From contig NZ_AKVN02000001.1 of NCBI RefSeq assembly GCF_000271485.2, positions 3,001,501 through 3,065,500 of the forward strand: a stretch of DNA of 64,000 nt, in the 5' to 3' direction. The translations under genes and the position numbers were made by a program. Below, one piece after another: positions 28,354 through 35,738 of this stretch (within the stretch, counting starts at the first letter, position 1; the number at the start of each line of letters is the position of its first letter). The notes beneath the pieces were generated by a model. That model made no database searches and was not told where the DNA came from. It worked only from the letters and a program-made list of their open reading frames with translations. The stretch comes from Pelosinus fermentans DSM 17108. Lineage in GTDB: Bacteria > Bacillota > Negativicutes > DSM-13327.

Positions 28354-28442
28354 ATGCTTACCACCTTAATTAATAAATTTCAACCTTATATACTTAGCTA
28401 AACAGTTGCAAAATCCCTTTATATTTCCCATTTTTTTATTTT

Positions 28443-28495
28443 AAAAAGGATGCTGAAATAGAAGGAAATCTATCCCAGCATCCTTTTTCTATTTT
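28443..28495 (-). terminator. Terminator of the L,D-transpeptidase gene
   Basis: A 13-bp stem AAAAAGGATGCTG/CAGCATCCTTTTT (28443-28455 and 28476-28488) with T-rich flanks on both sides. It lies between the transpeptidase stop and the polA start on the minus strand. Confidence 0.75.
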
Positions 28496-28564
28496 ATGCT
28501 AAATAAGCTGCTTTTATCAGCACTCTAATAAACAACATTTTTTATACTGCTACTAATGCAGTTT

Positions 28565-29503
28565 TTAATCACTATTGAGCTCTAATTCATCATTCTCCCG
28601 AAAATCCGTCCGTAAGCTAAATAACTTTTCAATATTTTCTATTTTACTATAAATAATATCATTTTTAATCAGACCTTGATATGCAATATTATCTTTCCAA
28701 ATTAACTTTTTCTTATCATCCCATATAAAGCCACTTTTACAGGCTGAAGCAACAGCCCAAACTGGCAGATAAGTGGAATTGCCAACCAAAATTCCTTTCT
28801 GATCCAATCGAGTATGATTTATTTTTATATTCTGCTCCTTGGCAAATTCTACTTGCTTACCACTCTCTTCTCTTAAAATCGCTGACAAAAACTCTTCATT
28901 TACAAATCCCGTATATCCATATTCAGCTAGTTTTGCATTCACATCAGCTAAAGTAATAGCATTATAGCCATAAACATCCGGATAAATCCCAATTGATGCT
29001 TTCCCACTTTTTCCAATATCAATTTTAATCCGCTCATAGGTTATTGTTACTGGCGTATTATTCGTAACAATCTCAAACAACTCTTCCGCTTCCTCCTCTC
29101 GCATTCGCACGCAGCCATTCGATACTGCCATGCCGATTGTCCAAGGAGCATTGGTTCCGTGTATTCCATATAAAGGTAAAAACTCCATCCAACGATACCC
29201 CAAGGGATTATCAGGTCCTGACATTACAACATAATTACGTCCGGGGGGAATCCAAATGGGATCACGTTCCTTACTGACAATATAAAAATTACCCATGGGA
29301 GTTGGTGTAGAGGGCTTACCAATTGCTACATAATATTCTTTGTTCATTGTATTACCATAATACAATTGCAAAGTGCGGCTAGGCAAATTAATAATAATCT
29401 GAGGTAAATTATTTTGCTGCGCCGCAGCACTAATAGGCAACAGGATAAAAATCAATAGAACAAATATGCTGATTACATTCCTTGAAGAACAAAACACAGA
29501 CAT
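28565..29503 (-). CDS. L,D-transpeptidase (YkuD) with extra C-terminal domain
   Basis: A 310-312-residue exported enzyme that cross-links peptidoglycan or attaches proteins to it. A Sec signal peptide ends near AAAQQ (residue 28-30). The YkuD domain (about 32-160) has the catalytic set YGIHGTNAPWTIGMAVSNGC, with Cys in NGCVRMREE. Residues after about 170 form an additional region with repeat-like hydrophobic ITLADVNAKLAEYGY and TYLPVWAVASACKSGFIWD that resembles a copper-amine-oxidase-N/stalk-like surface module (inference). GTG 29497 has a better spaced AAGGG than ATG 29503. It is a single gene with its own terminator. Confidence 0.9.
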   Translation of the reverse strand: MSVFCSSRNVISIFVLLIFILLPISAAAQQNNLPQIIINLPSRTLQLYYGNTMNKEYYVAIGKPSTPTPMGNFYIVSKERDPIWIPPGRNYVVMSGPDNPLGYRWMEFLPLYGIHGTNAPWTIGMAVSNGCVRMREEEAEELFEIVTNNTPVTITYERIKIDIGKSGKASIGIYPDVYGYNAITLADVNAKLAEYGYTGFVNEEFLSAILREESGKQVEFAKEQNIKINHTRLDQKGILVGNSTYLPVWAVASACKSGFIWDDKKKLIWKDNIAYQGLIKNDIIYSKIENIEKLFSLRTDFRENDELELNSD

Positions 29504-29605
29504 CCCTTCTTTATCAAAAATTAAAGAACACTAAACATATATGAAGGATGTTCTGAGCATATGACAGGATATATTTTTCCATATTTTAAAATAACAAGGT
29601 TTACG

Positions 29606-30745
29606 TTACTGTAAGTTTAAGATTTGTTGATGCACTACTGCTAAGCGATTGGTACAATCATCAACAATTGGCAGGTAAACATGTACTTTTGTACCGCCTT
29701 TTTCACCTGCACTAATATTAACAAAACCACCATGTTCTGCAATAATACGATTGGCAATAGGCAGTCCCAGCCCGACTCGATCCAATTTAGTTGTATAAAA
29801 AGGTTCGAATATACGTGACAATATTTCTGGTGTTATACCTGCCCCAGTATCATTTATCGCAAGCACCAACATACTAAGCTCTGCATTCATCCACGATTTT
29901 ATGCTCAATACCCCTTCTCCATCCATGGATTCTATAGCATTTTGCATAATATTCATTATCGCTTGCTTAATAAGATTTTTATCTGCAGTAATAATAGGAA
30001 GATTCTTAGCTAATTCCTTATTTATATTGATCTTTTCACCACCTAACTCTTTAAAACTTAGCAATAATGCCTCTTCCAGCAAACGATTCAAATCAACACC
30101 CGGTTCTTTTTGCACTGGTGGTTTTGCAAAAAGAATTAATTCTTTTACTACATCATTGATATAAGACACTTCACCCAGTAAAGTTTCTAATACATCACGG
30201 CGTACAGTATACTTATCATCATCAATACGCCCTAACATAACTTGCAGATACCCACTAATCGTAGTTAAGGGGGTTCGTACATGATGAGCCACACCAGCTG
30301 CTAATTCCCCCAATGACACTAGCATCTGTGTAGTCTGTATTTGCTTTATGGCAGCTCTGACAGCAGATACATCCTGTAATATAACGATCATACCATTGAA
30401 TTCACCCAAAGAATCGACCAGTCGCAATGCATCAATATGAAGGTAAATAATTTGATCATTCATTTTCAAGCTAATATTAGCAGTCTTAATATCCTCATAT
30501 TCTGAAACATCAAAGATTTTCAGGAATTGTTCACCATATTTTCTAAAAATAAATTCCGCCCTTTTTCCGATTACAGCAGAATGATCCACTCCTCCGATTC
30601 GTTCTGCCTCCCGATTCAAACTTTTTATGCGCATTTCTCGATCAAGATGTATAATCCCATTTGTCGTCGATTCAAAATATTCTTTATACTCATCTTCTTT
30701 TACTAAATGTACTAATCTATTTTGCGAAGTTGCCGCTAAGTACAT
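29606..30745 (-). CDS. PAS-containing sensor histidine kinase (cytoplasmic)
   Basis: A 379-residue orthodox kinase without membrane segments. PAS domain residues about 18-130 (FESTTNGIIHLDREMRIKSLN). The HisKA box is LAAGVAHHVRTPLTTISGYL near residues 150-168 with the phospho-His. The ATPase boxes are N (QNAIESM), G1 (INDTGAGI), F (IFEPFYTT) and G2 (GLGLPIANRI). This architecture matches sporulation KinA/E-like and NtrB/AtoS-like kinases. No response regulator is adjacent, so it is an orphan. GGAGAGGG sits 6 bases before the start. Confidence 0.9.
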   Translation of the reverse strand: MYLAATSQNRLVHLVKEDEYKEYFESTTNGIIHLDREMRIKSLNREAERIGGVDHSAVIGKRAEFIFRKYGEQFLKIFDVSEYEDIKTANISLKMNDQIIYLHIDALRLVDSLGEFNGMIVILQDVSAVRAAIKQIQTTQMLVSLGELAAGVAHHVRTPLTTISGYLQVMLGRIDDDKYTVRRDVLETLLGEVSYINDVVKELILFAKPPVQKEPGVDLNRLLEEALLLSFKELGGEKININKELAKNLPIITADKNLIKQAIMNIMQNAIESMDGEGVLSIKSWMNAELSMLVLAINDTGAGITPEILSRIFEPFYTTKLDRVGLGLPIANRIIAEHGGFVNISAGEKGGTKVHVYLPIVDDCTNRLAVVHQQILNLQ

Positions 30746-31092
30746 ATTTTGCCCTCTCCTTACCTTCCTATTTATTAAAGTGATACTTAATATTCTTGTA
30801 AATAATTGTAAGTCCTGCTAAATTAGACTAAGTTCTTTTCGTAAAATTGCGACATAATTCTAAGTAAACCAGCCCGTTTTGTCGAATATTCTTATGCAAA
30901 GCCCCAGCGCCCTAGTGTTAACAAGCTTGTTCCGATTTGATTTTCTACTTCATTTCGACACAATAACTTTTATTTGCTATAGACATTTTAACATCGAACC
31001 GTATTTTTTACCATTTTATTACATTTTTAATCTATTTTACCATATTTTTACACATAATTGTATGATGCTTGCTTTATAAAAAAAATAAGGAT
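30746..31092. other. Intergenic stretch without a recognisable gene
   Basis: About 350 A/T-rich bases between the histidine kinase start and the next gene's terminator. A 66-codon plus-strand reading at 30879-31079 is rich in Phe/Tyr/Ile codons from AT bias and lacks a ribosome site, so I do not call it. No convincing structured RNA seen. Confidence 0.6.
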
Positions 31093-31113
31093 GGCAACGA
31101 TGCCCTCCCTATA
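31085..31113 (-). terminator. Probable terminator of the 120-residue hypothetical gene
   Basis: On the minus strand GGAGGGC/GCCATCC (one mismatch) with a 6-base loop is followed by TTATTTTTTT. Stem at 31092-31112. Confidence 0.5.
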
Positions 31114-31142
31114 ACTATAAAATTGATTCAAAGATTTTTTAC

Positions 31143-31505
31143 TTACTCCCCAAGGTATTTTTGATGAAAATATCCAGGATCAACTGTTTTAGGCACTACC
31201 GCATGAAACCGCAGCCATTCATTTCCTTGTTCTTGCTTCGCTAATAGATAACTTTTCACAGGAAAATCGTTATCATCAACACTTAAGAGAAGACTTTGGT
31301 CAGCAGCAGAATTCAAATCGCCTTGAGGATTACGATCCGTATAAAAATACTGATCAACAAATTGTAAATTACCTTCATTATCATACCCTACATCAAAATA
31401 AATCGAATCACAGTCAATAATAAATTCATATTCACCTTCATTGCTAAGTGTCTTGCTGTTCAATAAAACTTTTTTTACAGGTAAACGCCCCATTTTTGTT
31501 GCCAT
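31143..31505 (-). CDS. Hypothetical protein (120 aa)
   Basis: A soluble, acidic, beta-rich protein that I do not recognise. It starts MATKMGRLPVKKVLLNSKTL, then has EYEFIIDCDSIYFDVGYDNE and ends near DPGYFHQKYLGE. No signal peptide or membrane segment. GAGGAGG lies 9 bases before the ATG, so expression is likely. It is a single gene, divergent from the downstream tRNA-Leu promoter. Confidence 0.7.
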   Translation of the reverse strand: MATKMGRLPVKKVLLNSKTLSNEGEYEFIIDCDSIYFDVGYDNEGNLQFVDQYFYTDRNPQGDLNSAADQSLLLSVDDNDFPVKSYLLAKQEQGNEWLRFHAVVPKTVDPGYFHQKYLGE

Positions 31506-31611
31506 AATACCATCCTCCTCATCTCCATAGATGTACTCTCAGAAAACAGCCCCATATATGATACAATTGTTTCCAAAAAACAAATAATTATACCAACTAC
31601 AGAATTTATTC

Positions 31612-31641
31612 TTGACAAGCTTCTTCTTATCATGGTATTAT
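31612..31641 (+). promoter_or_regulatory. Promoter of tRNA-Leu(CAA), copy 1
   Basis: Perfect -35 TTGACA (31612-31617), an 18-base spacer and -10 TATTAT (31636-31641), about 47 bases before the tRNA. Confidence 0.7.
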
Positions 31642-31688
31642 ATCAATTGTCTGGTGAGCAAAAGCCTAACACCAAACAACTTAGCAGT

Positions 31689-31774
31689 GCCGAAGTGGCG
31701 GAATTGGCAGACGCACCTGACTCAAAATCAGACGTGTACTCCACGTGCCGGTTCGAGTCCGGCCTTCGGCACCA
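31689..31774 (+). tRNA. tRNA-Leu (anticodon CAA), copy 1
   Basis: Acceptor GCCGAAG, D-arm TGGCGGAATTGGCAGACGC, anticodon loop CTCAAAA with anticodon CAA, a long variable arm, GGTTCGAGTCC T-arm and an encoded CCA. Sequence-identical over its length to 33823-33908. Confidence 0.95.
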
Positions 31775-31880
31775 GTATTTTATAAGACTTTGCATTTATG
31801 CTAAGTCTTTTTTTCATGGGAAAGTAAAACATTCTGAACGCGAAGATTATGGTCTTTGCCTCCTTTATAATCTTCTATTA

Positions 31881-32045
31881 TTAAGCTTTCTTCTTTAATT
31901 CTTCAATAACCTTTTTGGCTCGTTCTCGGTCATTATCACTGTTAAAGGAGAATGTTCCATCTTCACAGATTCGGTAGCTGATCCCCGCTCGATTGAATGC
32001 TTCTAGCATCTCTACCGCCTCTTCAAAATCATATTCTACACTCAT
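31881..32045 (-). CDS. Small hypothetical protein (54 aa)
   Basis: A 54-residue acidic/basic helical protein, MSVEYDFEEAVEMLEAFNRA at the start and RAKKVIEELKKKA at the end, with one Cys in YRICEDGTFSF. AAGGATGG precedes the ATG by about 6 bases. The pattern helix-strand-helix suggests a compact fold. No family recognised. It lies inside the patch bracketed by the two tRNA-Leu(CAA) genes, on the opposite strand. Confidence 0.55.
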   Translation of the reverse strand: MSVEYDFEEAVEMLEAFNRAGISYRICEDGTFSFNSDNDRERAKKVIEELKKKA

Positions 32046-32133
32046 AACGCACCATCCTTATTATTATCATCCTCTGGCAAATATTGTTCAATTATTGATA
32101 TTTTTATTATGCATTTTTTAGAAGCTTTAATTC

Positions 32134-32352
32134 ACAATAATATTTCAACACGCATCCTTTTATTATTTTCTACTTCCCTGCACGGTTTGGATTGATACAG
32201 TCCATAAGGGGGTGAAATTTTATCAGCTTATCGGTTATTCTTACAGTGATCAATATAACTATGGTTTCTATGCTACTGAACCCTACGCCAATCTAGGAAG
32301 TGACCGCGAAACTATAAATAGCATACTCTCTAGTATTAAAATACTAAAATGA
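32134..32352 (+). pseudogene. C-terminal remnant of a lost gene
   Basis: An open stretch with no start codon and no ribosome site reads VWIDTVHKGVKFYQLIGYSY, then YGFYATEPYANLGSDRETIN, and ends SILSSIKILK before TGA. Composition and pattern are protein-like (a beta strand pair plus final helix), as at the C-terminus of small exported or lipoprotein families. Upstream of about 32134 the frame is closed by stops. A perfect terminator follows 8 bases after the stop, which suggests a true gene 3' end whose 5' part was deleted. Parent family not identified. Confidence 0.5.
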
Positions 32353-32359
32353 CCACACG

Positions 32360-32383
32360 CCAGCACTCAATGCTGGTTTTTTC
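32360..32383 (+). terminator. Terminator behind the gene remnant
   Basis: Stem CCAGCA/TGCTGG (32360-32365, 32371-32376) followed by six T. Confidence 0.7.
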
Positions 32384-32511
32384 TTATCCCGCCCTTTCAG
32401 ATTTTTTAGTGCTGTATTGGATAAATTGTAAGATATAACGAATAATATTTTTATAATCGTTTTTGATAGGAAATACTAACTTTTAAATTACTTGGTAAAA
32501 GGAGTGCTCTC

Positions 32512-33156
32512 TTGGATACTATAGAAATGATTATTCAGACAAAGTCTACACTTCATAACCTTGTGGTAACCAAATGGTTTACACAAGATCTATTGTCTAT
32601 TAAATGGTGGGGACAAATAGGATTTGTTATTTTCTCTTACATCCTTTGTTTTTCGTTAATGGATAAGACTAGGCTAACAAAAACAATATTATTTGGAGCT
32701 CTCATATCTGTATTTGCTGTTGTAGTCGATATAGTCGGTTCTAACTTCAATTACTGGACACATACAGTATTCATTCTCCCAATAACACCAAGTATATTTC
32801 TTTACGACATTACGGCGTTACCTATGTACTACATGCTTATATATCAACACGCTTACTCATGGAAAAGCTATGCAGTGTGGAATATAGGAGCATCTGCAAT
32901 TATGGGATTTGTCTTTTCGCCATTACTGGTAATACTGGGTAGTATACAGTTTAGTAACTTTTCTTATCTCGATAACTTCCTGATGATATCTTTTATTGGT
33001 TTTCTGGCAAAGGCAGCAACGTCTCTTATTTTTTCTTTTGAAGATCAGTACCAATCAACCCAGCGGACCTCACAGCCTTTCGCTCGCTTACAGCCATCTA
33101 TGAAACCATTAGATGAACCAAAAGAAAATCAGGATGACACAAGAGATAGTCAATAG
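32512..33156 (+). CDS. Polytopic membrane protein, CBO0543-like
   Basis: A 214-residue protein with about five to six transmembrane segments (for example IGFVIFSYILCFSL, ILFGALISVFAVVVDIVG, FLMISFIGFLAKAATSLIF) and a hydrophilic C-terminal tail of about 40 residues (ARLQPSMKPLDEPKENQDDT). The motif ITPSIFLYDITALPMYYMLI resembles the CBO0543 family of Clostridia and Bacilli, whose function is unknown. The start is TTG 32512 with AAAGGAG about 7 bases upstream. It lies between the two tRNA-Leu(CAA) copies. Confidence 0.7.
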   Translation: MDTIEMIIQTKSTLHNLVVTKWFTQDLLSIKWWGQIGFVIFSYILCFSLMDKTRLTKTILFGALISVFAVVVDIVGSNFNYWTHTVFILPITPSIFLYDITALPMYYMLIYQHAYSWKSYAVWNIGASAIMGFVFSPLLVILGSIQFSNFSYLDNFLMISFIGFLAKAATSLIFSFEDQYQSTQRTSQPFARLQPSMKPLDEPKENQDDTRDSQ

Positions 33157-33202
33157 TCTAATACTCTGGTTAACGGCCTCATGTTATCCTCCGTCCCCAA
33201 TA

Positions 33203-33310
33203 TTACCTCTCTATTACCATCCTCATAAAATCGTTTAAGCTTTTATCAATAACCTCTGCAGTAGTCGCATTAGCTTCATTCCCTAGCCCGATAAATCTGA
33301 TTCTACGCAT
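33203..33310 (-). CDS. Possible 35-residue ORF or gene fragment
   Basis: MRRIRFIGLGNEANATTAEV at the start and SLNDFMRMVIER at the end. It looks protein-like (strand then helix), but only a weak AAAGAAAA precedes the ATG. It may be a decayed fragment, like the other remnant in this patch, or a small peptide. Low confidence. Confidence 0.25.
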   Translation of the reverse strand: MRRIRFIGLGNEANATTAEVIDKSLNDFMRMVIER

Positions 33311-33419
33311 TTTTCTTTACATAGTCACATGGCTCTCGCCCCCTCATAAATACATTAATTTTTATAGAGAAGTAAATTTTTATACATATTGGTTACACTA
33401 TCAGTAGGAGGTGATTATT

Positions 33420-33575
33420 ATGAAAAAGGAAATCAATGAAATGGATTCTAGTATTCCCGAATCTGAAATAGTTACCGAAAACCAAGATTCTGCAGACACT
33501 GAGATGAATACGAACACACAAGCTAAAAACAACCACGGGGGCTTCGTAATAAGTAATAATCAAATGCCAAGTTAA
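33420..33575 (+). CDS. Small hypothetical acidic protein (51 aa)
   Basis: MKKEINEMDSSIPESEIVTE at the N-terminus, Glu/Asp/Asn/Thr-rich, probably disordered, ending NHGGFVISNNQMPS. An excellent AGGAGGTGATT precedes the ATG by 6-7 bases, and a strong terminator starts 7 bases after the stop, so this is a genuine short transcription unit. No Cys, no membrane segment and no recognised family. A promoter-like region is not obvious. Confidence 0.6.
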   Translation: MKKEINEMDSSIPESEIVTENQDSADTEMNTNTQAKNNHGGFVISNNQMPS

Positions 33576-33581
33576 TGAAAG

Positions 33582-33606
33582 GCGCTGGTGTTACCCAGCG
33601 CTTTTT
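33582..33606 (+). terminator. Terminator of the 51-residue ORF
   Basis: Stem GCGCTGG/CCAGCGC with a 6-base loop followed by five T. Confidence 0.85.
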
Positions 33607-33758
33607 GCTATTAGATATTTACCTCGTAACATTTAGCACACGGACTGTCACTGACATATATCCACATACCGACCTGTTCTTTGCATTTCTTCGCGACCTT
33701 CGCAGTTCATTATTGGTTCTATTTATAACTTTTTTACCCAACTTCCCATTACCGCAAC

Positions 33759-33787
33759 TTGACAATAACGGTCTGTTATGTTATCAT
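33759..33787 (+). promoter_or_regulatory. Promoter of tRNA-Leu(CAA), copy 2
   Basis: Perfect -35 TTGACA (33759-33764), a 17-base spacer and -10 TATCAT (33782-33787), about 35 bases before the tRNA. The sequence differs from the promoter of copy 1 apart from the boxes. Confidence 0.7.
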
Positions 33788-33822
33788 GATATTCGTTGAG
33801 CCAAGTGCTCAATATAATTTAT

Positions 33823-33908
33823 GCCGAAGTGGCGGAATTGGCAGACGCACCTGACTCAAAATCAGACGTGTACTCCACGTGCCGGTTCGAGTCCGGCCTT
33901 CGGCACCA
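33823..33908 (+). tRNA. tRNA-Leu (anticodon CAA), copy 2
   Basis: Identical to 31689-31774 over the tRNA, and the identity continues into the shared 3' flank GTATTTTA. Anticodon CAA, CCA encoded. Confidence 0.95.
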
Positions 33909-33995
33909 GTATTTTACAGCCTCTAATTTTCAATAATTAGAGGCTTTGTTTATTTCTGCAGGAGTTTTACACGATACTGTCTAATGAAGGATATT

Positions 33996-34733
33996 ATGAA
34001 TACACTTAAAATTGATAATCATCAACTAACATATACTATTGTATCTCAAAAAAATCGAAAGTCGATTCAATTAAAATTAACATCATCCAGTCATCTAACT
34101 ATAACTGCCCCTACCCGCTTTCCTAAGGAAGACATTGAAAAAATAGTATTTGAAAAAAGAAAATGGCTTGTAAAACAAATAACAAAATTGAAAGCTGCAG
34201 CAAACAACCCCATTAATAAATCAGTTTGTGATAATGCGGCAATACTGTTTTTAGGGCAGCCCCATATCCTTAAATTTATGAGTAAAGATACTCATAAACC
34301 TACAGTTCACTTAGAAGAGAATCAAATTATGCTGAATATTCTTCCTTTAACTGAGAAGGATGCAAAGGCAATAGCCGAAAAACTCCTTAAGCAATGGTAC
34401 ATCCACTATGCTACTGACACCTTAGCCGCAAGAACAGCTTTTTGGGCATCGGTCATTAAAGTAAATCCAAAACGAATTACCATTAAAGAACAAAAAACCC
34501 GCTGGGGGAGTTGTTCTTCTAAAGGCAATATCAATTATAATTGGAGAATCATCATGGCACCGATGGAAGTCATTGATTATTTGGTAATTCATGAGCTTTG
34601 CCATTTGCGCATACCAAATCATTCTCAAGCTTTTTGGCAGGAAGTAGGAAAATATTCACCTCATTTCAAACAATGTCGGGAATGGCTTCGCACGAATGGA
34701 ACGCTAATCATGACCCTCCTCAGCTGTACATAA
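33996..34733 (+). CDS. YgjP-like zinc metallopeptidase (M48/DUF45)
   Basis: About 245 residues. N-terminal YgjP-type beta domain (LTYTIVSQKNRKSIQLKLTS) followed by the metallopeptidase core: TRWGSCSSKGNINYNWRI, then the zinc motif VIHELCHLRIPNHSQAFW (HExxH plus downstream His) near residues 200-220. The family is SprT/WLM-like and hydrolyses peptides, with unknown targets. ATG 33996 has AAGGAT 6 bases upstream, while the ATG four codons earlier is less well placed. It starts about 90 bases after tRNA-Leu copy 2, without a terminator in between. Confidence 0.88.
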   Translation: MNTLKIDNHQLTYTIVSQKNRKSIQLKLTSSSHLTITAPTRFPKEDIEKIVFEKRKWLVKQITKLKAAANNPINKSVCDNAAILFLGQPHILKFMSKDTHKPTVHLEENQIMLNILPLTEKDAKAIAEKLLKQWYIHYATDTLAARTAFWASVIKVNPKRITIKEQKTRWGSCSSKGNINYNWRIIMAPMEVIDYLVIHELCHLRIPNHSQAFWQEVGKYSPHFKQCREWLRTNGTLIMTLLSCT

Positions 34734-34780
34734 AAAAGACGTTTGACATTGTTAGTTATAACAATGTCAAACGTCTTTTT
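34733..34780. terminator. Bidirectional terminator with a 22-bp perfect stem
   Basis: AAAAAGACGTTTGACATTGT plus TA at 34733-34754 is the exact complement of 34759-34780, with a 4-base loop, and has T runs on both sides. It separates the convergent metallopeptidase and ECF-type genes, and contains the last codons of the latter. Confidence 0.85.
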
Positions 34781-35265
34781 ATTATACCAGCAAGAATGCC
34801 GCCCATTATTCCAGTTATAAATTGTGGCCAACTCATAACAAAGAGTAGGCCTGCGGCAATTTTTGTAGGAATCGCAATGAAAGTTAACAACCAATTAAAG
34901 GCAACATACATCAAAATACTTTTGCCTGCAGCAGCAGCAAGAATTTTCATCCAGTACTTCTGATTTTTTCCTATTAAAAATATTCCTATAAATATAGCAT
35001 TTCCCAATGCAACTGGTATGATAAAAATAGGAAGAGGCAACACTTGCTGAAAATATGCCACTATAGGCACTAAGGATACAAGGACAATAGCAGGTCCCGC
35101 TCCTGCCGTTTCAGCAGCAATCAAGAAACAAGTATTCATCAGGCTACCAATTAAAAAGGTAGACAGAAGAGGAGGTATAGGAATTAACAAGCGTATTGAC
35201 TGAAATAGCAATGCGAGAGCCAACAATAATGCTGTACGAGTGAGAATCGCAACCTTTGGTCTCAT
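34756..35265 (-). CDS. ECF transporter S-component-like membrane protein
   Basis: A 169-residue protein with five to six hydrophobic segments. The N-terminus RTALLLALALLFQSIRLLIP and LGNAIFIGIFLI with a small-residue-rich helix AAAAGKSILMYVAFNWLL resemble S components of energy-coupling-factor vitamin transporters. The ligand is unknown, and no EcfA/EcfT gene is adjacent, as expected for group II S components that share one energizing module. The stop codon lies in the loop of the terminator hairpin. The 109-residue membrane protein gene is just upstream. Confidence 0.65.
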   Translation of the reverse strand: MRPKVAILTRTALLLALALLFQSIRLLIPIPPLLSTFLIGSLMNTCFLIAAETAGAGPAIVLVSLVPIVAYFQQVLPLPIFIIPVALGNAIFIGIFLIGKNQKYWMKILAAAAGKSILMYVAFNWLLTFIAIPTKIAAGLLFVMSWPQFITGIMGGILAGIIKRRLTLL

Positions 35266-35282
35266 CGTGATAAAGCCCCTCT

Positions 35283-35612
35283 TTACTTATGCCATTTATG
35301 ACGGTTCACTGGTCGATTATTAGAGCCACGAGAACGGCCAAATAGCATCCATGCCAACAATGCTATAATAAGAATATTACCAACAAGACCACTAATAATT
35401 CCCACATCAATTAAGACGGAGACAGCTGTTAGTCCACCAAGAAATGACATGCTCGACTTTAAATCAATAAAAGGATATCGCCTTAAAATCAAATAGGCGA
35501 TCCCAAATATCGCCAAATCAATACATACCCAGATAAAAGGGTCAACAACTATATACTTGACAACACTGCCACCAATCATTACCATGAATATCCGCAACCA
35601 TATTTGATTCAT
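35283..35612 (-). CDS. Small membrane protein (109 aa), unknown function
   Basis: Starts MNQIWLRIFMVMIGGSVVKY and has three hydrophobic segments (IWVCIDLAIFGIAYLIL, LGGLTAVSVLIDVGIISG, VGNILIIALLAWMLF) and a basic tail NNRPVNRHKWHK. AAGGAGGGC lies about 8 bases before ATG 35612. It precedes the ECF S-like gene by 17 bases, so the two are cotranscribed and may work together. No family recognised. Confidence 0.65.
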   Translation of the reverse strand: MNQIWLRIFMVMIGGSVVKYIVVDPFIWVCIDLAIFGIAYLILRRYPFIDLKSSMSFLGGLTAVSVLIDVGIISGLVGNILIIALLAWMLFGRSRGSNNRPVNRHKWHK

Positions 35613-35738
35613 TTTTTTGCCCTCCTTTAATAATACACTTGCCATTACACTTTTTCTGCTGTTATATACTTTTACTATAAATAACAAACAATACTCTTGT
35701 CAACTTTTTACCAAAAATAGAATGGCAAGAAGCAGCTT

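Noticed and set aside
30879-31079. 66-codon plus-strand ORF
   Set aside because: AT-rich Phe/Tyr/Ile-heavy translation, no ribosome site and no promoter; probably non-coding.
31632-31898. 88-codon plus-strand ORF starting before tRNA-Leu
   Set aside because: It reads through the tRNA-Leu(CAA) gene and overlaps the opposite-strand small ORF; no ribosome site.
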